Origin: Chryseobacterium wanjuense
Lineage (GTDB): Bacteria > Bacteroidota > Bacteroidia > Flavobacteriales > Weeksellaceae
Direction: 5' to 3'
Assembly (NCBI RefSeq): GCF_900111495.1
Contig: NZ_FOIU01000005.1
Span: 91,528 to 155,527, forward strand
DNA: 64,000 nt
In this document: piece by piece, positions 50,668-59,760 of the stretch
How positions within the stretch are numbered: the stretch's first letter is position 1
Layout of the letters: every line of letters starts with the position of its first letter
The notes under the pieces: generated by a model
What the model saw: only the letters and a program-made list of their open reading frames with translations
Databases searched by the model: none
What the model was told of the DNA's origin: nothing
Program-made: the position numbers and the translations under genes

Positions 50668-50979
50668 TCAGCTGACGGGAATGAAATGCTTGTGCAGATA
50701 AAAATTATTCATCCTGATGCTTTTTTTAATGTCTTCGATAAGTTTTTGTAAAGTGTTGTGTGACAAATTCGTGACATCATATACTAAAATATTTCCATTT
50801 CTGCTTTCTTTGATGTGCAGCTCGTGGGTTGTTGCATTGTGCTTAATTTCGTAATCTATCACAATACTTTTAGGCAGATTCACTTCTTTTTCTTCAATAG
50901 ACTTAGGAAAATCTTTGCTTATAAAAATAAATTTTCCATCCTGGTTTTGATAATCAAATACTTTCATAACGGGGAACAT
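50668..50979 (-). CDS. Hypothetical protein (103 aa)
   Basis: It is a small soluble protein with alternating beta strands (DYEIKHNATTHELHIKES) and a C-terminal helix (LQKLIEDIKKSIRMNNF). There is no signal peptide. A terminator follows and an A-rich stretch precedes the start. I do not recognise a family. Confidence 0.55.
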   Translation of the reverse strand: MFPVMKVFDYQNQDGKFIFISKDFPKSIEEKEVNLPKSIVIDYEIKHNATTHELHIKESRNGNILVYDVTNLSHNTLQKLIEDIKKSIRMNNFYLHKHFIPVS

Positions 50980-51270
50980 TTAAAATATTTTCAATCAATT
51001 CGGTGTTTGTGTTTAGACTTATAAAGTTAATAAAAAAATAGTTTTCAGTTCACATTTTTTTTCATAATAGTATTCAAAAAATAATAATTGTGCAGCAAAG
51101 AAGCAGCAAATTGGATATCGTTTTATGAAATTAAAAAAATATTCACGTCCCTCAATTTTTTGAAATAATTTTCACACAAAAGGGATAAAAACTATACAAA
51201 CACCCCTTTTTGCCGTCATCTGCGTAGAATTGCGTCTTTTTGAGTAAGGTACTGCAAGGATACTTTGAGG
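50980..51270. other. Intergenic with a TGCGTA half-site
   Basis: No gene is seen. CTGCGTAGAATTGCGTC at 51219-51235 has half-sites resembling those in the Ro and Band-7 leaders (TGCGTA), which may be coincidence. Confidence 0.35.
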
Positions 51271-51278
51271 TAAATTTG
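51271..51278 (+). promoter_or_regulatory. -7 box of the 51392 surface-protein gene
   Basis: TAAATTTG fits TAnnTTTG, with a leader of about 105 nt. Confidence 0.5.
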
Positions 51279-51391
51279 CAAACAAGAAACACACGATTCA
51301 TTAACACAAATTGCTATTGTATTTTATTAAAAATTTCACGGATAATTTATAATAGCTTAAAAAAATTTATTAGCACAAACAAATTAAAAAA

Positions 51392-52468
51392 ATGAAAAAA
51401 AAACTATTTCTAGCCAGTATGCTGATGTCATCATTGGCATTTTCACAAGTAGGGATACACACTTCAAATCCCCAAGGCTCTTTCAACGTAGATGGAGCTA
51501 AAGATAACCCAGCGACGGGAACCCCAAATGCCGCTCAACAATCAAACGACCTTACCGTATTAAATACAGGAAATGTAGGCATCGGAACCACTGCTCCGGT
51601 CGGAAAACTTCATCTGTATAATCCTATTACCGGATCAGAAATGGGTAATGATTATGTCATTGATGACGAAAGTCCTATTTCGCAAATTCAGGGTCTGGTC
51701 ATGCGCCGTTCTAATGCAGGGAATAACTTAGCTCAAAATGATTTTATCGGAGCGATGTTATTTAATCCTAAAATTGGCGGAACTTTCGGATACGCAGGCG
51801 CTGGAATGGCCGGTATCTATCGTGGTAACGGAACAACCGCTCTTACTGCACTGGCTTTACGGGTAAACAGTAACCAGGAAGCAGTACGTATTGACGAAAA
51901 TGCCAATGTAGGAATAGGAACTTCTACCCCAACTGAACGTCTGGATGTAGCTGGAAATGCAAGAGTGAGAACAATAACTCCGGTAACGGGATCTACAGTG
52001 GTAACACCAGTATATTCTGATGCCAACGGAGTTTTGGTAAAAGCATCACCTTCTGTTACCTATGGAGAAACCACTTCAAATTCGGTCAGTCTGGCAAGTG
52101 GTGCTACTGGTACATTAATTACCGGAGTGACTCAAGGTATTTATAAAGCCGTTGTTTTGACAAGTGATGCTTGCGTATATGTTGCCACAGCAGAATATTT
52201 TGTACACAATTATTCTTTCAATAGCAGTTTCTCCATCAGAGGAATAACCGGATTACTTAGCCCAAGCACCACTAAAGGACCGACTTTCAATGAAACCAAT
52301 CAAACGACAACTGTTACTACCTGGACAGGTAAACCTGCATGTCAGGACGGGGGAAACTCAACAGCTTTAAACTATACAGTAACAATGCCTTCTGCAGGAA
52401 CAATCAATGTAACTAATAATGGAAATGTCAGCAGGGCTTATAAAATAATTCTTACAAGATTAGATTAA
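51392..52468 (+). CDS. Exported surface/fibre-like protein
   Basis: The 358-residue protein has a signal peptide (SLAFSQ) and GIHTSNPQGSFNVDG, GNVGIGTTAPVGKLH and VGIGTSTPTERLDVAG repeats, as in flavobacterial surface proteins. The C-terminal beta domain (about 215-358) has a Cys pair but no H-x-H collar. It is convergent with the TPR-HTH regulator gene and shares its terminator. Confidence 0.75.
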   Translation: MKKKLFLASMLMSSLAFSQVGIHTSNPQGSFNVDGAKDNPATGTPNAAQQSNDLTVLNTGNVGIGTTAPVGKLHLYNPITGSEMGNDYVIDDESPISQIQGLVMRRSNAGNNLAQNDFIGAMLFNPKIGGTFGYAGAGMAGIYRGNGTTALTALALRVNSNQEAVRIDENANVGIGTSTPTERLDVAGNARVRTITPVTGSTVVTPVYSDANGVLVKASPSVTYGETTSNSVSLASGATGTLITGVTQGIYKAVVLTSDACVYVATAEYFVHNYSFNSSFSIRGITGLLSPSTTKGPTFNETNQTTTVTTWTGKPACQDGGNSTALNYTVTMPSAGTINVTNNGNVSRAYKIILTRLD

Positions 52469-52480
52469 AATTAAACAATA

Positions 52481-52506
52481 AAAAAGCATCCTGCGGGGTG
52501 CTTTTT
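52481..52506. terminator. Bidirectional terminator
   Basis: AAAAAGCA (52481-52488) pairs with TGCTTTTT (52499-52506). It serves two convergent genes. Confidence 0.82.
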
Positions 52507-53986
52507 ATAATTTTGAAAGCAATATATATAAATCATTCTGGCTTTTGAGATTCATTTTTTTCATGATTCTGTAGCGTCTGCTTTCTACGGATCTGAGTGT
52601 TGAATTGGTATATACAGCGATTTGTTTAATTTCGAAATTCATCTTGATTAATGTACAAAAATTCAGGTCGGATATATTCAGATCATATTTTTCTTTGAGT
52701 GACTGGTAAAACGTCGGATAAACTTTCTGAAATTCAATATAAAATACATTGATATCCGCTTTGGCCAGATTTACCATTTTTTTAGAAATCTCCAGTTGCC
52801 GATCTGCTGAAGTTTCGGTATCTGCATTTTTCATGACTTTTAGGGTGTCCTGCTTTTTTACTGGACGGGATTGGGTCTTGTTGTAAAGTACATACCCACC
52901 GATAAGTAAAAAAATGGCAACAATTATAAGAACAGGATAAATGCTTTTATTGCTTTTTTCCGGCTCGGATATTTTCAGATTAATTGTACTCACAAGACTG
53001 CTGTTCTTTACTTTTTCTTTGACAATGCCGATACTGTCTGCCAAATGCTTTTGTCTCCATGAATAAATCGTAGCGTTTTCAAAATCTTTTAATTGCCCGT
53101 AAGATGCGGAAATCATAGGGTAAATTTCGTAAAGGATATACACTTTATGGCTCTGTTTAGCCTTAGAAATTGCTTCTGAGAGATACTTTATCGCAGGATG
53201 ATAATTTTCAGCCACATTTTCTACAGCCCCTTTTATGATGAGATTTCGCAGCATAAAATCATCATTGGGATAGGAAACCAACAGCTCATCAATTTTAGTT
53301 ATATACTTTCTGGCACTGGTAATGTCTTCTGCAAGCGCCGTAGACCACGCTAAGGATTCGAGTGCATAAATGAGAGTGAATTTTTTATATATGTTGGAAT
53401 CTTCAAGGCTAAGAGCTTCGGAATACGCCTGCTTTTTATATGATAAAACGGAAGCCATGTTTTTGCTGATGCCTTCATTATTCACCAACAATTCAGCTTT
53501 TGATAAAAGGATAAAGATAGTATTGATCTTTTTTTCATCACTATTATCCACAAGCTTGTTATAGTTTTCGGACTGGACCAGGATTTGTTTTGCATTGAAA
53601 AAATCGCCAAGTTGGACAAGTAATCTCTGGTAAATCAATGACAAACGGCATAAGGTATTTTTATCATTCTGAGATTTTGCCAAATCAATGCCTTCATTAA
53701 TTTTCTTTAAAGCAGATTCAAAATCCGCATTATTACAATACATATTAGCCTCTTCAACAATAGACCTTGCCTTTCCGGGAATAAATCCGGCCTCTTGTGA
53801 AAGGTAATAAAGGTCGGTGGTATTTTTAAGCGTGATCTGCTGATTAAAATTTCCGGTGAGATAACCACGATCAATTAGTCTGGTCAGGCTGTCAATTTTA
53901 GATTCACTTGCCTGAGCAAAACTGTTGTGGAACGAAAAAAATATTACTAAGAATAAAACTACCCTACATATTGTAAAATTATACAT
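52505..53986 (-). CDS. Membrane-anchored TPR-HTH transcriptional regulator
   Basis: The 493-residue protein has a signal peptide and TPR-like repeats in the periplasm (about 30-330). One span follows (about 346-366), then a C-terminal HTH (about 440-493; EIKQIAVYTNSTLRSVESRR). This architecture is common in Bacteroidota as single-component membrane regulators. The adjacent convergent gene (51392) might be a target. Its ligand is unknown. Confidence 0.85.
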   Translation of the reverse strand: MYNFTICRVVLFLVIFFSFHNSFAQASESKIDSLTRLIDRGYLTGNFNQQITLKNTTDLYYLSQEAGFIPGKARSIVEEANMYCNNADFESALKKINEGIDLAKSQNDKNTLCRLSLIYQRLLVQLGDFFNAKQILVQSENYNKLVDNSDEKKINTIFILLSKAELLVNNEGISKNMASVLSYKKQAYSEALSLEDSNIYKKFTLIYALESLAWSTALAEDITSARKYITKIDELLVSYPNDDFMLRNLIIKGAVENVAENYHPAIKYLSEAISKAKQSHKVYILYEIYPMISASYGQLKDFENATIYSWRQKHLADSIGIVKEKVKNSSLVSTINLKISEPEKSNKSIYPVLIIVAIFLLIGGYVLYNKTQSRPVKKQDTLKVMKNADTETSADRQLEISKKMVNLAKADINVFYIEFQKVYPTFYQSLKEKYDLNISDLNFCTLIKMNFEIKQIAVYTNSTLRSVESRRYRIMKKMNLKSQNDLYILLSKL

Positions 53987-54122
53987 AATATTTTATTGAT
54001 TAACAAATATAAACAACCGATAACCAATTACACATTATAAAAAGTAATTAAATTGTTATTATTCATTAATAATATTCAAGCTGAAAAATTATGTTTTTTG
54101 GGATTGTTTTTGTGCTGTTTAT

Positions 54123-54887
54123 TTAATTCAATATTTCATTCATTTCCGTTAAAATAATAGGTTTCCCGTCGGTCACGACAATCGTATGTTCGTGTTGTGC
54201 CATGTATCCGCCTTTGTTTCCTACCATCGTCCATCCATCTTTGAGCTCTACGGCAAGATTTGAATCTGTAGAAATAAAAGTTTCAATCGCCACCACAGAA
54301 TTTTTCCTGAAACGTCTGGAATCAAAACGGTTTTTGTAATTCAGCAATTCGTCGGGCTGCTCGTGGAGGCTTCTTCCGACACCATGTCCCGCAAGGTTTT
54401 TAATGACTTTTAAGCCTCGTTTTTTGGCTTCATTTTCCATCAGAAATCCTACATCGGCAATTTTCACCCCTCCTTTTATCGTATCGATGGCTTTTTGTAA
54501 AATTTCTTTGGAAGCATCGACCAATTTTTGATGTTGATGAATATCTTTTCCAATCACAAACGATCCTCCATTATCCGCCCAAAAGCCGTCAAGCTCTGCC
54601 GAGACATCGATATTAATTAAGTCTCCTTCTTCCAAAACCCTTTTATCCGTAGGAATCCCGTGACAAAACTCATTGTTGACACTGATGCACGTCCAACCCG
54701 GAAAACCATACGTGAGGTAAGGTGCCGATTTTGCTCCGAAATCAGAAAGAATCTTCGCCCCGTATTCATCGAGATCTTTTGTAGTCATGCCCGGCTGCGC
54801 ATAATTAATCATTTCTTTTAAAGTGTAGGCAACCGCTTCGCTTACTTTCTGCATCCCGATTAATTCCTGTTCGTTTGTAATGGACAT
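54123..54887 (-). CDS. map: Type I methionyl aminopeptidase
   Basis: The 254-residue protein carries the metal-site series: DVSAELDGFWADNGGSF (two Asp), AGHGVGRSLHE (His), AIETFIS (Glu) and QHEHTIVV (Glu). It lacks the N-terminal SH3-type extension seen in some relatives. It removes initiator Met from nascent proteins. It stands alone as a core gene at the edge of the accessory region. Confidence 0.93.
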   Translation of the reverse strand: MSITNEQELIGMQKVSEAVAYTLKEMINYAQPGMTTKDLDEYGAKILSDFGAKSAPYLTYGFPGWTCISVNNEFCHGIPTDKRVLEEGDLINIDVSAELDGFWADNGGSFVIGKDIHQHQKLVDASKEILQKAIDTIKGGVKIADVGFLMENEAKKRGLKVIKNLAGHGVGRSLHEQPDELLNYKNRFDSRRFRKNSVVAIETFISTDSNLAVELKDGWTMVGNKGGYMAQHEHTIVVTDGKPIILTEMNEILN

Positions 54888-55083
54888 TGTTTTGTTTTTT
54901 GATTGGTTATGTTGTAGCTATCACCGAATAGCCATGAATAAAGGAAGAAAGATAGGAAATTTTTCTATATTAATTTTCTAAAGAAGATGGTATTGGTAGG
55001 AATATTTTATTTAATATTTTGGAGTTGCACATTTTTCAGAATAATCAGAAAATATCTTTTCGTTAAAAGTCTCGAGATAAGTT
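54888..55083. other. Intergenic
   Basis: AT-rich spacer upstream of map on one side and of the broken fragment on the other. No feature is seen. Confidence 0.35.
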
Positions 55084-55206
55084 TTAGGGAAAATCATTAT
55101 ATCCAAACTGACAAGCATATCCAGCCCTCATCCAATCAATATCCAGTTCAAATCCATTTTTAGTGGCTTTTAAATTTCTTTGCCCATCTAAAGATTCTAT
55201 TTCCAC
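55084..55206 (-). pseudogene. Remnant coding fragment
   Basis: A 41-codon frame begins only with GTG and has an in-frame stop just upstream. It reads VEIESLDGQRNLKATKNGFE ... DWMRAGYACQFGYNDFP. The amino-acid composition looks protein-like, with no start and no domain, so it is probably the end of a decayed gene. Confidence 0.4.
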
Positions 55207-55310
55207 GCTATAATTTTTTTAAATTTTTGTGTAGACAACATGGAAATCAATTTCAAATTTTCAGTATTAATATAGATTGTGTGTTTTAATACATTCTCAT
55301 TTGTGAAAAT

Positions 55311-56168
55311 TTACTTTATCCTTTCCCAAACCTGTTTAGGAATTTTCTTCAAATCTTTATTTTGAGACTTCATAAGCTCAACATATTTTTTATAATTTTC
55401 TTTTGCTAGATCCTTTTTGTTTATTGCCCAATAACTATCTGCTAGATTAAGATAGGCGACAGTTCGAGTCGGCTCCTTTTTTATTATACTTTTCAAAATA
55501 AAAATAGCTTCATCATAAATTTTGGCTTCTTCCAGATAATATGCTATATCGTTACTATTCTTTATATCCAATAAATTGAGAGTTCCTATTTTAAATGTAT
55601 TTACAGGATAATCCATAAAAAAATCATCTGCTTTATAATTGAATAGTATTTCAAAGGCATTTTTATTTTGAAAAAAAATATTATTTTTTAATTTTTGTTT
55701 TGAAAGAAAGGAATTTTTCTGATTGGTAAAAAAAATTTTCTCGTCCATCGTTTCGTAATCCATATTCGTGACTTTAACAGGAATAATATAGTTTTTAACA
55801 ATGAAAATACCGTCCGCATTTAGATCAACCTGCTCCTTACTGATTAAAAACAAATCTTTTTCATTTACAAATAAATGAAAAGTACTTTGGGTTTTAGTCG
55901 TGCTAGCATTGTTTTGATAAACGAGAAAAAAATCATTCTTAGAAATACCTCGATAAAAATAAGTAGTGAATAAGTCTGCGTTTCTAATTAAGCTACTATT
56001 ATTATAAATGATTGCTGAGTCGGGAGACTTAACTAATAATTTTTCGCCAATCATCCGAATGGAGTATTGAGAACCAATCTCAGTTTTCTTTTGTATCTCT
56101 TTCGTTTGAGAATTTCCGCTACAAGATTGTAACAAAAGAAATATTAATATTATATTTAATCTTTGCAT
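55311..56168 (-). CDS. Lipoprotein with C-terminal TPR, likely partner of the GH19-bearing gene
   Basis: I chose the start at 56168 (MQRLNIILIFLLLQSC), which gives a proper lipobox; the longer start adds 6 residues. The 285-residue protein has a beta-rich middle and a C-terminal TPR (LNLADSYWAINKKDLAKENY). It overlaps the 3' end of the recombinase-GH19 gene by 13 bases. The order (cell-wall lytic domain then exported lipoprotein) suggests immunity. Confidence 0.65.
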   Translation of the reverse strand: MQRLNIILIFLLLQSCSGNSQTKEIQKKTEIGSQYSIRMIGEKLLVKSPDSAIIYNNSSLIRNADLFTTYFYRGISKNDFFLVYQNNASTTKTQSTFHLFVNEKDLFLISKEQVDLNADGIFIVKNYIIPVKVTNMDYETMDEKIFFTNQKNSFLSKQKLKNNIFFQNKNAFEILFNYKADDFFMDYPVNTFKIGTLNLLDIKNSNDIAYYLEEAKIYDEAIFILKSIIKKEPTRTVAYLNLADSYWAINKKDLAKENYKKYVELMKSQNKDLKKIPKQVWERIK

Positions 56169-57328
56169 TTTTTTATTTTTAAACATTTTTCCATCTTTTT
56201 TGCATATTCTTGTACTATATCTGCCCGATCTGTACCGTTTATCACCCTCCTCGCATTATAATAATCAGTTTTTTCTGAATTTATATAATCACCAAGTGAT
56301 TTTCCCGAAAATTTTCCTTCTTCACATCCATATATCATAATTTTAATTGCAATATCATGATTTAAAGCTTTTTCTGGAGAATTTACTAAATCTACACCAA
56401 ACTTTTCTCCCATTCTCCTATAATTTTTTTTCCAAGTAATCTGTACGAATCCCCTTCCAAAATACTTTACTCCATCACCTTGTTTTGTATTCTCATTTTC
56501 TAACGCCATTTTTTTTCGTTTTTCATTTTTTCCTAAAACAGGATCATACATACCTTCAAAGTACTTTTTTCGTACACTCCAACTGATACAAAATAATCTT
56601 CTAGTAATATCTAAATGACTATCATTGCTAAGGTCAAGATTAAATACTTTCTCAAAATCAGCTTCTACAAAATCTACAAATTGTCCTTTTTCATGCTCTC
56701 TGTCTAATTTTTCAAAAATTTTATTAGTGTGGTAGTTTCTATCATACATGAACTTTAAAAAGGCTTTAATATTTTTGATTTGCTTTGATCTTGTGTTAGT
56801 CTTCTGCTTACAGGTCATTTTCAAATAATTCATGAAGCCATCAAAAAATCTAATATCTAAATCATCAAATAACAAGTTCTTTTTACCAATAGTTACCGAA
56901 TAAGCATTTAAATGATTTCTAAGAGTTGTATATGCCTTAACCGTTCCTTCTTTAAGATTTGATTTTCGTATTTCTAAAAACTTTTCAAATGCTTTATCAA
57001 CTGTTAAATCAATTTCAGAATTTTCAAATTTTCCAGTTAAATAAGTCCTAACCTCATCAAAAAATTTAGTTGTCTTTGATTTATCATTTTCTACAAAATT
57101 TTTTGTGTATAAATCTAATATCTTAGACTGCACCGTATTAAGTATTTTATTAAAATTTAATGCATTCGAGGAATTTGCTTTAACTCTTTGGCTATTGTGA
57201 TTCCAATATTTAGGATTTATTTTTAGAGTAGTGGAAAATTTTGGTCTTTTTCCGTTCAAGCTGATAGCAACCAGTACTAATGAATCTTTTATTGAATTTC
57301 TTTCTTTTAAATAGAAATTAATTTTCAT
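56156..57328 (-). CDS. In-frame chimera: tyrosine-recombinase N-terminus fused to a GH19 chitinase-like domain
   Basis: In this 390-residue protein, residues 1-100 read as the arm-DNA-binding region (LNGKRPKFSTTLKINPKYW). Residues about 105-235 read as the SAM-like core-binding domain of Bacteroidota integrases. Near residue 250 the expected catalytic TGLR box is missing. Text switches from TRRLFCIS to KKYFEGMYDP and KYFGRGFVQITWKKNY, the GH19 lysozyme fold, ending ARRVINGTDRA. The recombinase is therefore dead and the GH19 part has lost its own start. It probably arose by deletion at an element boundary. Confidence 0.82.
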   Translation of the reverse strand: MKINFYLKERNSIKDSLVLVAISLNGKRPKFSTTLKINPKYWNHNSQRVKANSSNALNFNKILNTVQSKILDLYTKNFVENDKSKTTKFFDEVRTYLTGKFENSEIDLTVDKAFEKFLEIRKSNLKEGTVKAYTTLRNHLNAYSVTIGKKNLLFDDLDIRFFDGFMNYLKMTCKQKTNTRSKQIKNIKAFLKFMYDRNYHTNKIFEKLDREHEKGQFVDFVEADFEKVFNLDLSNDSHLDITRRLFCISWSVRKKYFEGMYDPVLGKNEKRKKMALENENTKQGDGVKYFGRGFVQITWKKNYRRMGEKFGVDLVNSPEKALNHDIAIKIMIYGCEEGKFSGKSLGDYINSEKTDYYNARRVINGTDRADIVQEYAKKMEKCLKIKKCKD

Positions 57329-57507
57329 AATATTTACATTTAGGGGACACTTTAAATTACACAGGGGACACTAAAGGGGACACTATTTTATGAATATAAT
57401 TGAACAATCTTAAAAGTAAATATACAAAAAAAATCCTCATATTACTTATGAATACAAGGATTTATATTTAACTGTGTTCAGTTATTTTTAACTGTTTTCA
57501 GTTGTAC

Positions 57508-57550
57508 GTGGTCCCACCTGGGCTCGAACCAGGGACCACCTGATTATGAG
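57508..57550 (-). other. 3' half of a tRNA-Met (CAU): probable integration site (att)
   Basis: On the minus strand CTCATAATCAGGTGGTCCCT begins in the anticodon loop (CAT). It continues through a perfect T-arm (CCTGG-TTCGAGC-CCAGG) to TGGGACC-A. No 5' half is present upstream. Elements that integrate in tRNA genes leave such 3' duplicates. It lies about 180 nt from the recombinase remnant. Confidence 0.75.
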
Positions 57551-57731
57551 ACGAAAAAAGTTACTTCACATTTTATTTCATTCTTTTTCATTGTTCTGAT
57601 TTTCAACAAAATAAAGATTTATCATTTTTCATTTCTTTATAATATCTTGTATTATTCTGACAAAATGTTTCACCTATGTTTCACCCACATATTTTTTAGT
57701 CAATTTGCAGAAACTGCAAGAACTGCAACTG
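57551..57731. other. Intergenic between att-like site and radC-like gene
   Basis: AT-rich, with a short direct repeat (ATGTTTCACC at 57667 and 57675 region). No gene is seen. Confidence 0.35.
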
Positions 57732-58178
57732 TTACAACAGTCCTTCATCATTAAAACTTGTATAACTTTCTTTTGTGATAATAATACTGTCAAGGAGAGC
57801 AATATCAAGTAGCTTACAAGCTGTCTTGAGTTTCTTCACAATGGCTAAATCTGAGCTACTTGGGGTAAGGTTTCCACTTGGGTGGTTATGTACCAATATA
57901 AGTCCAGTAGCTAAACATTTTAAAGCCACAGCTAAAATCAACCTAATATCTACTAAACTCCCTGTCATACCACCTTTAGACAAGTTGTAAACCCCAATTA
58001 CAGCATTTGAAGAATTTACAAACAGTATTTTGACTTCTTCTTGCATTTCTATTATCCCCTTATCCCAGATTGTTCTTAGAACTTCTATCACATCACTGCT
58101 CATACTGAGTTTAGTTTCAAACATTTTGTAAGGGTGATATGTTACCTGTATCTCTGATACTGTTATTTCTGTATTCAT
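57732..58178 (-). CDS. RadC-like JAB/JAMM-domain protein
   Basis: I chose ATG 58178 (MNTEITVSEIQVTYHP), since the extra 10 residues of the longer frame are not conserved. It is about 148 residues with metal-site LVHNHPSGNLTPSSSD (H-x-H-x10-D) and IIITKESYTSF. It lacks the helix-hairpin-helix part of chromosomal RadC. Such short forms are carried by Bacteroidota mobile elements, and their biochemical role is unknown. Confidence 0.85.
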   Translation of the reverse strand: MNTEITVSEIQVTYHPYKMFETKLSMSSDVIEVLRTIWDKGIIEMQEEVKILFVNSSNAVIGVYNLSKGGMTGSLVDIRLILAVALKCLATGLILVHNHPSGNLTPSSSDLAIVKKLKTACKLLDIALLDSIIITKESYTSFNDEGLL

Positions 58179-58216
58179 TTTAAGTTTTTTTGGAGTATGT
58201 GAGGGCACAGCTCATA

Positions 58217-58612
58217 TCATGTTTTTGTAACTCCAAAATCATAGAACTTGTTTAAAACCTCTTTCTGATACATCAGAATAGTTAGATTTTCTTCTTCATG
58301 ATAGTAGAGTTTTAGAGTAACTGAACTAGGAAAGGTGATGGTAAATTCTTCCAGCTTATTTTTAAGCCTTTCAACTTTATTTTCTTTGTATTTCAGTTCA
58401 ACTCTCATGAGTCTGTCAGCATTAAAGTACAATAGTATCTGCTTTACCTTTAACCCAAGAACTTCGTTAATATCTCCAAAGTACTCATAAGGAACTAAAG
58501 ACAGATTATTTTCAATAAATTCATAAGTAGGTACTGATATAGCTTCAAACTCAAAATCATTGTGTTCATCATCTAGTCTGAATTTTAAGTGCTTATATAG
58601 GTCATTCTTCAT
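58217..58612 (-). CDS. Hypothetical mobile-element protein (131 aa)
   Basis: It is a soluble protein with mixed beta and helix (YLSLVPYEYFGDINEVLGLK-type text, then FPSSVTLKLYYHEEENL). It is 38 nt upstream of the radC-like start, on the same strand. I do not recognise it. Confidence 0.5.
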   Translation of the reverse strand: MKNDLYKHLKFRLDDEHNDFEFEAISVPTYEFIENNLSLVPYEYFGDINEVLGLKVKQILLYFNADRLMRVELKYKENKVERLKNKLEEFTITFPSSVTLKLYYHEEENLTILMYQKEVLNKFYDFGVTKT

Positions 58613-58689
58613 TTAATTTTAGATTGTTAAAACCACTTGTATTAGAGGTGGCTATATTATTGTTTACCATGGCATTTCTTGGTCATATT

Positions 58690-59037
58690 TTATAAAATTT
58701 GTTTGTATTCTGTAGCCTCTATACACCCACCTTTGATTTTAATTGAGAGATAATCCCCCTTAGCTTTATTAAAGCAAGGAATGAGATAACCTGGAACTAA
58801 AATTTCACAGTTTATCCAATCATGAAAAGCCTTGTTATCATCTTCAAGAATTTGATTAACATATGTCTTCTGGTAGGCTTCATCATTAAATTTGCTGTAT
58901 ATTTCACAGATATACAGTTTACCTTTATTCAGTTCCCAGGTTACAATACTGTTGCTAAGGAAGAATGTAGAGGTAGTTATTATGGTGAACATGTTCTTTT
59001 TAAGGTTTTCACCAAAGTCAACGTTACCTAGGGGCAC
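58690..59037 (-). CDS. Hypothetical protein (115 aa)
   Basis: It is Cys- and aromatic-containing (WINCEILVPGYLIPCFNKAK). A start at the later ATG (MFTIITTSTF) is also possible. There is no signal peptide or named domain. It is part of the minus-strand series of small genes. Confidence 0.45.
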   Translation of the reverse strand: MPLGNVDFGENLKKNMFTIITTSTFFLSNSIVTWELNKGKLYICEIYSKFNDEAYQKTYVNQILEDDNKAFHDWINCEILVPGYLIPCFNKAKGDYLSIKIKGGCIEATEYKQIL

Positions 59038-59061
59038 TGTAATAGTGAATAACTTCTAATA

Positions 59062-59433
59062 TCATGCTATCAGAATAATAAGAAATATAACACCAATTAA
59101 ACTTGTAATTAATGATAGTCTGACATCAACTCTACTTGGAATGTATAGTGGTGGTCTCCTAACTATATGATATTGGTACACGTAGTTGTTAGCCATTACC
59201 ATTAAAATCAGTAGTCCTGCAACTATATAGATTATTGCTAAATACCATTTGGTGTAAAGAAACATTGTAATTATAGGTGCTATTAAGCCTGTAAGAAAGA
59301 ACCAAAGGTTTAATAGTACTGTATTTGTTCCTCTGTAGATAGTAGGAATATCTCCATCCTCCTCTGCAACATTTCTTGTCGCATTATGTAAGCTAAGGCT
59401 TAGAAAAGCAAAAAAACAATAAGCTAAGTACAT
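59062..59433 (-). CDS. Small polytopic membrane protein (123 aa)
   Basis: It has four hydrophobic segments (about 1-18, 40-62, 66-84 and 103-122), one ending LIGVIFLIILIA. It is 5 nt from the 59439-59723 gene, so they are co-transcribed. Its function is unknown. Confidence 0.55.
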   Translation of the reverse strand: MYLAYCFFAFLSLSLHNATRNVAEEDGDIPTIYRGTNTVLLNLWFFLTGLIAPIITMFLYTKWYLAIIYIVAGLLILMVMANNYVYQYHIVRRPPLYIPSRVDVRLSLITSLIGVIFLIILIA

Positions 59434-59438
59434 ATTTA

Positions 59439-59723
59439 TTAATGCTTTTCGTTGGAGCCTGTGGCTGTGTTATTTGAATTGGTTTTCTTACCAAATTCGT
59501 CATAAAATGCTATATACAGCTTGTTCTGTCTCTTGTTGTAATATCCAACAAGATGGCTTTCTGGGTTTATTTCTTTATATCCTTCTGGTAAAACAACCTG
59601 TACAGGATAGTTGACGAGATTATATCCTTCAATATTTGACTCTTGGTAGAATTTAATGCCAAAGACTGCTAATAGTACACCTAATACAAATGCGATTGTG
59701 ACTAGTAGTGATTTAAGTTTCAT
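59439..59723 (-). CDS. Small membrane-anchored protein (94 aa)
   Basis: The N-terminal anchor (SLLVTIAFVLGVLLAVFGI) is followed by a soluble domain containing VQVVLPEGYKEINPESHL. The C-terminus is polar. It is probably outside the cytoplasm and not recognised. Confidence 0.55.
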   Translation of the reverse strand: MKLKSLLVTIAFVLGVLLAVFGIKFYQESNIEGYNLVNYPVQVVLPEGYKEINPESHLVGYYNKRQNKLYIAFYDEFGKKTNSNNTATGSNEKH

Positions 59724-59760
59724 TTTAATTAAGATTAAAAGTAGTTGGATGTATTGATTC

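Noticed and set aside
56156..57328. Functional integrase of the element
   Set aside because: The catalytic domain (TGLR box onward) is absent and replaced by GH19 sequence.
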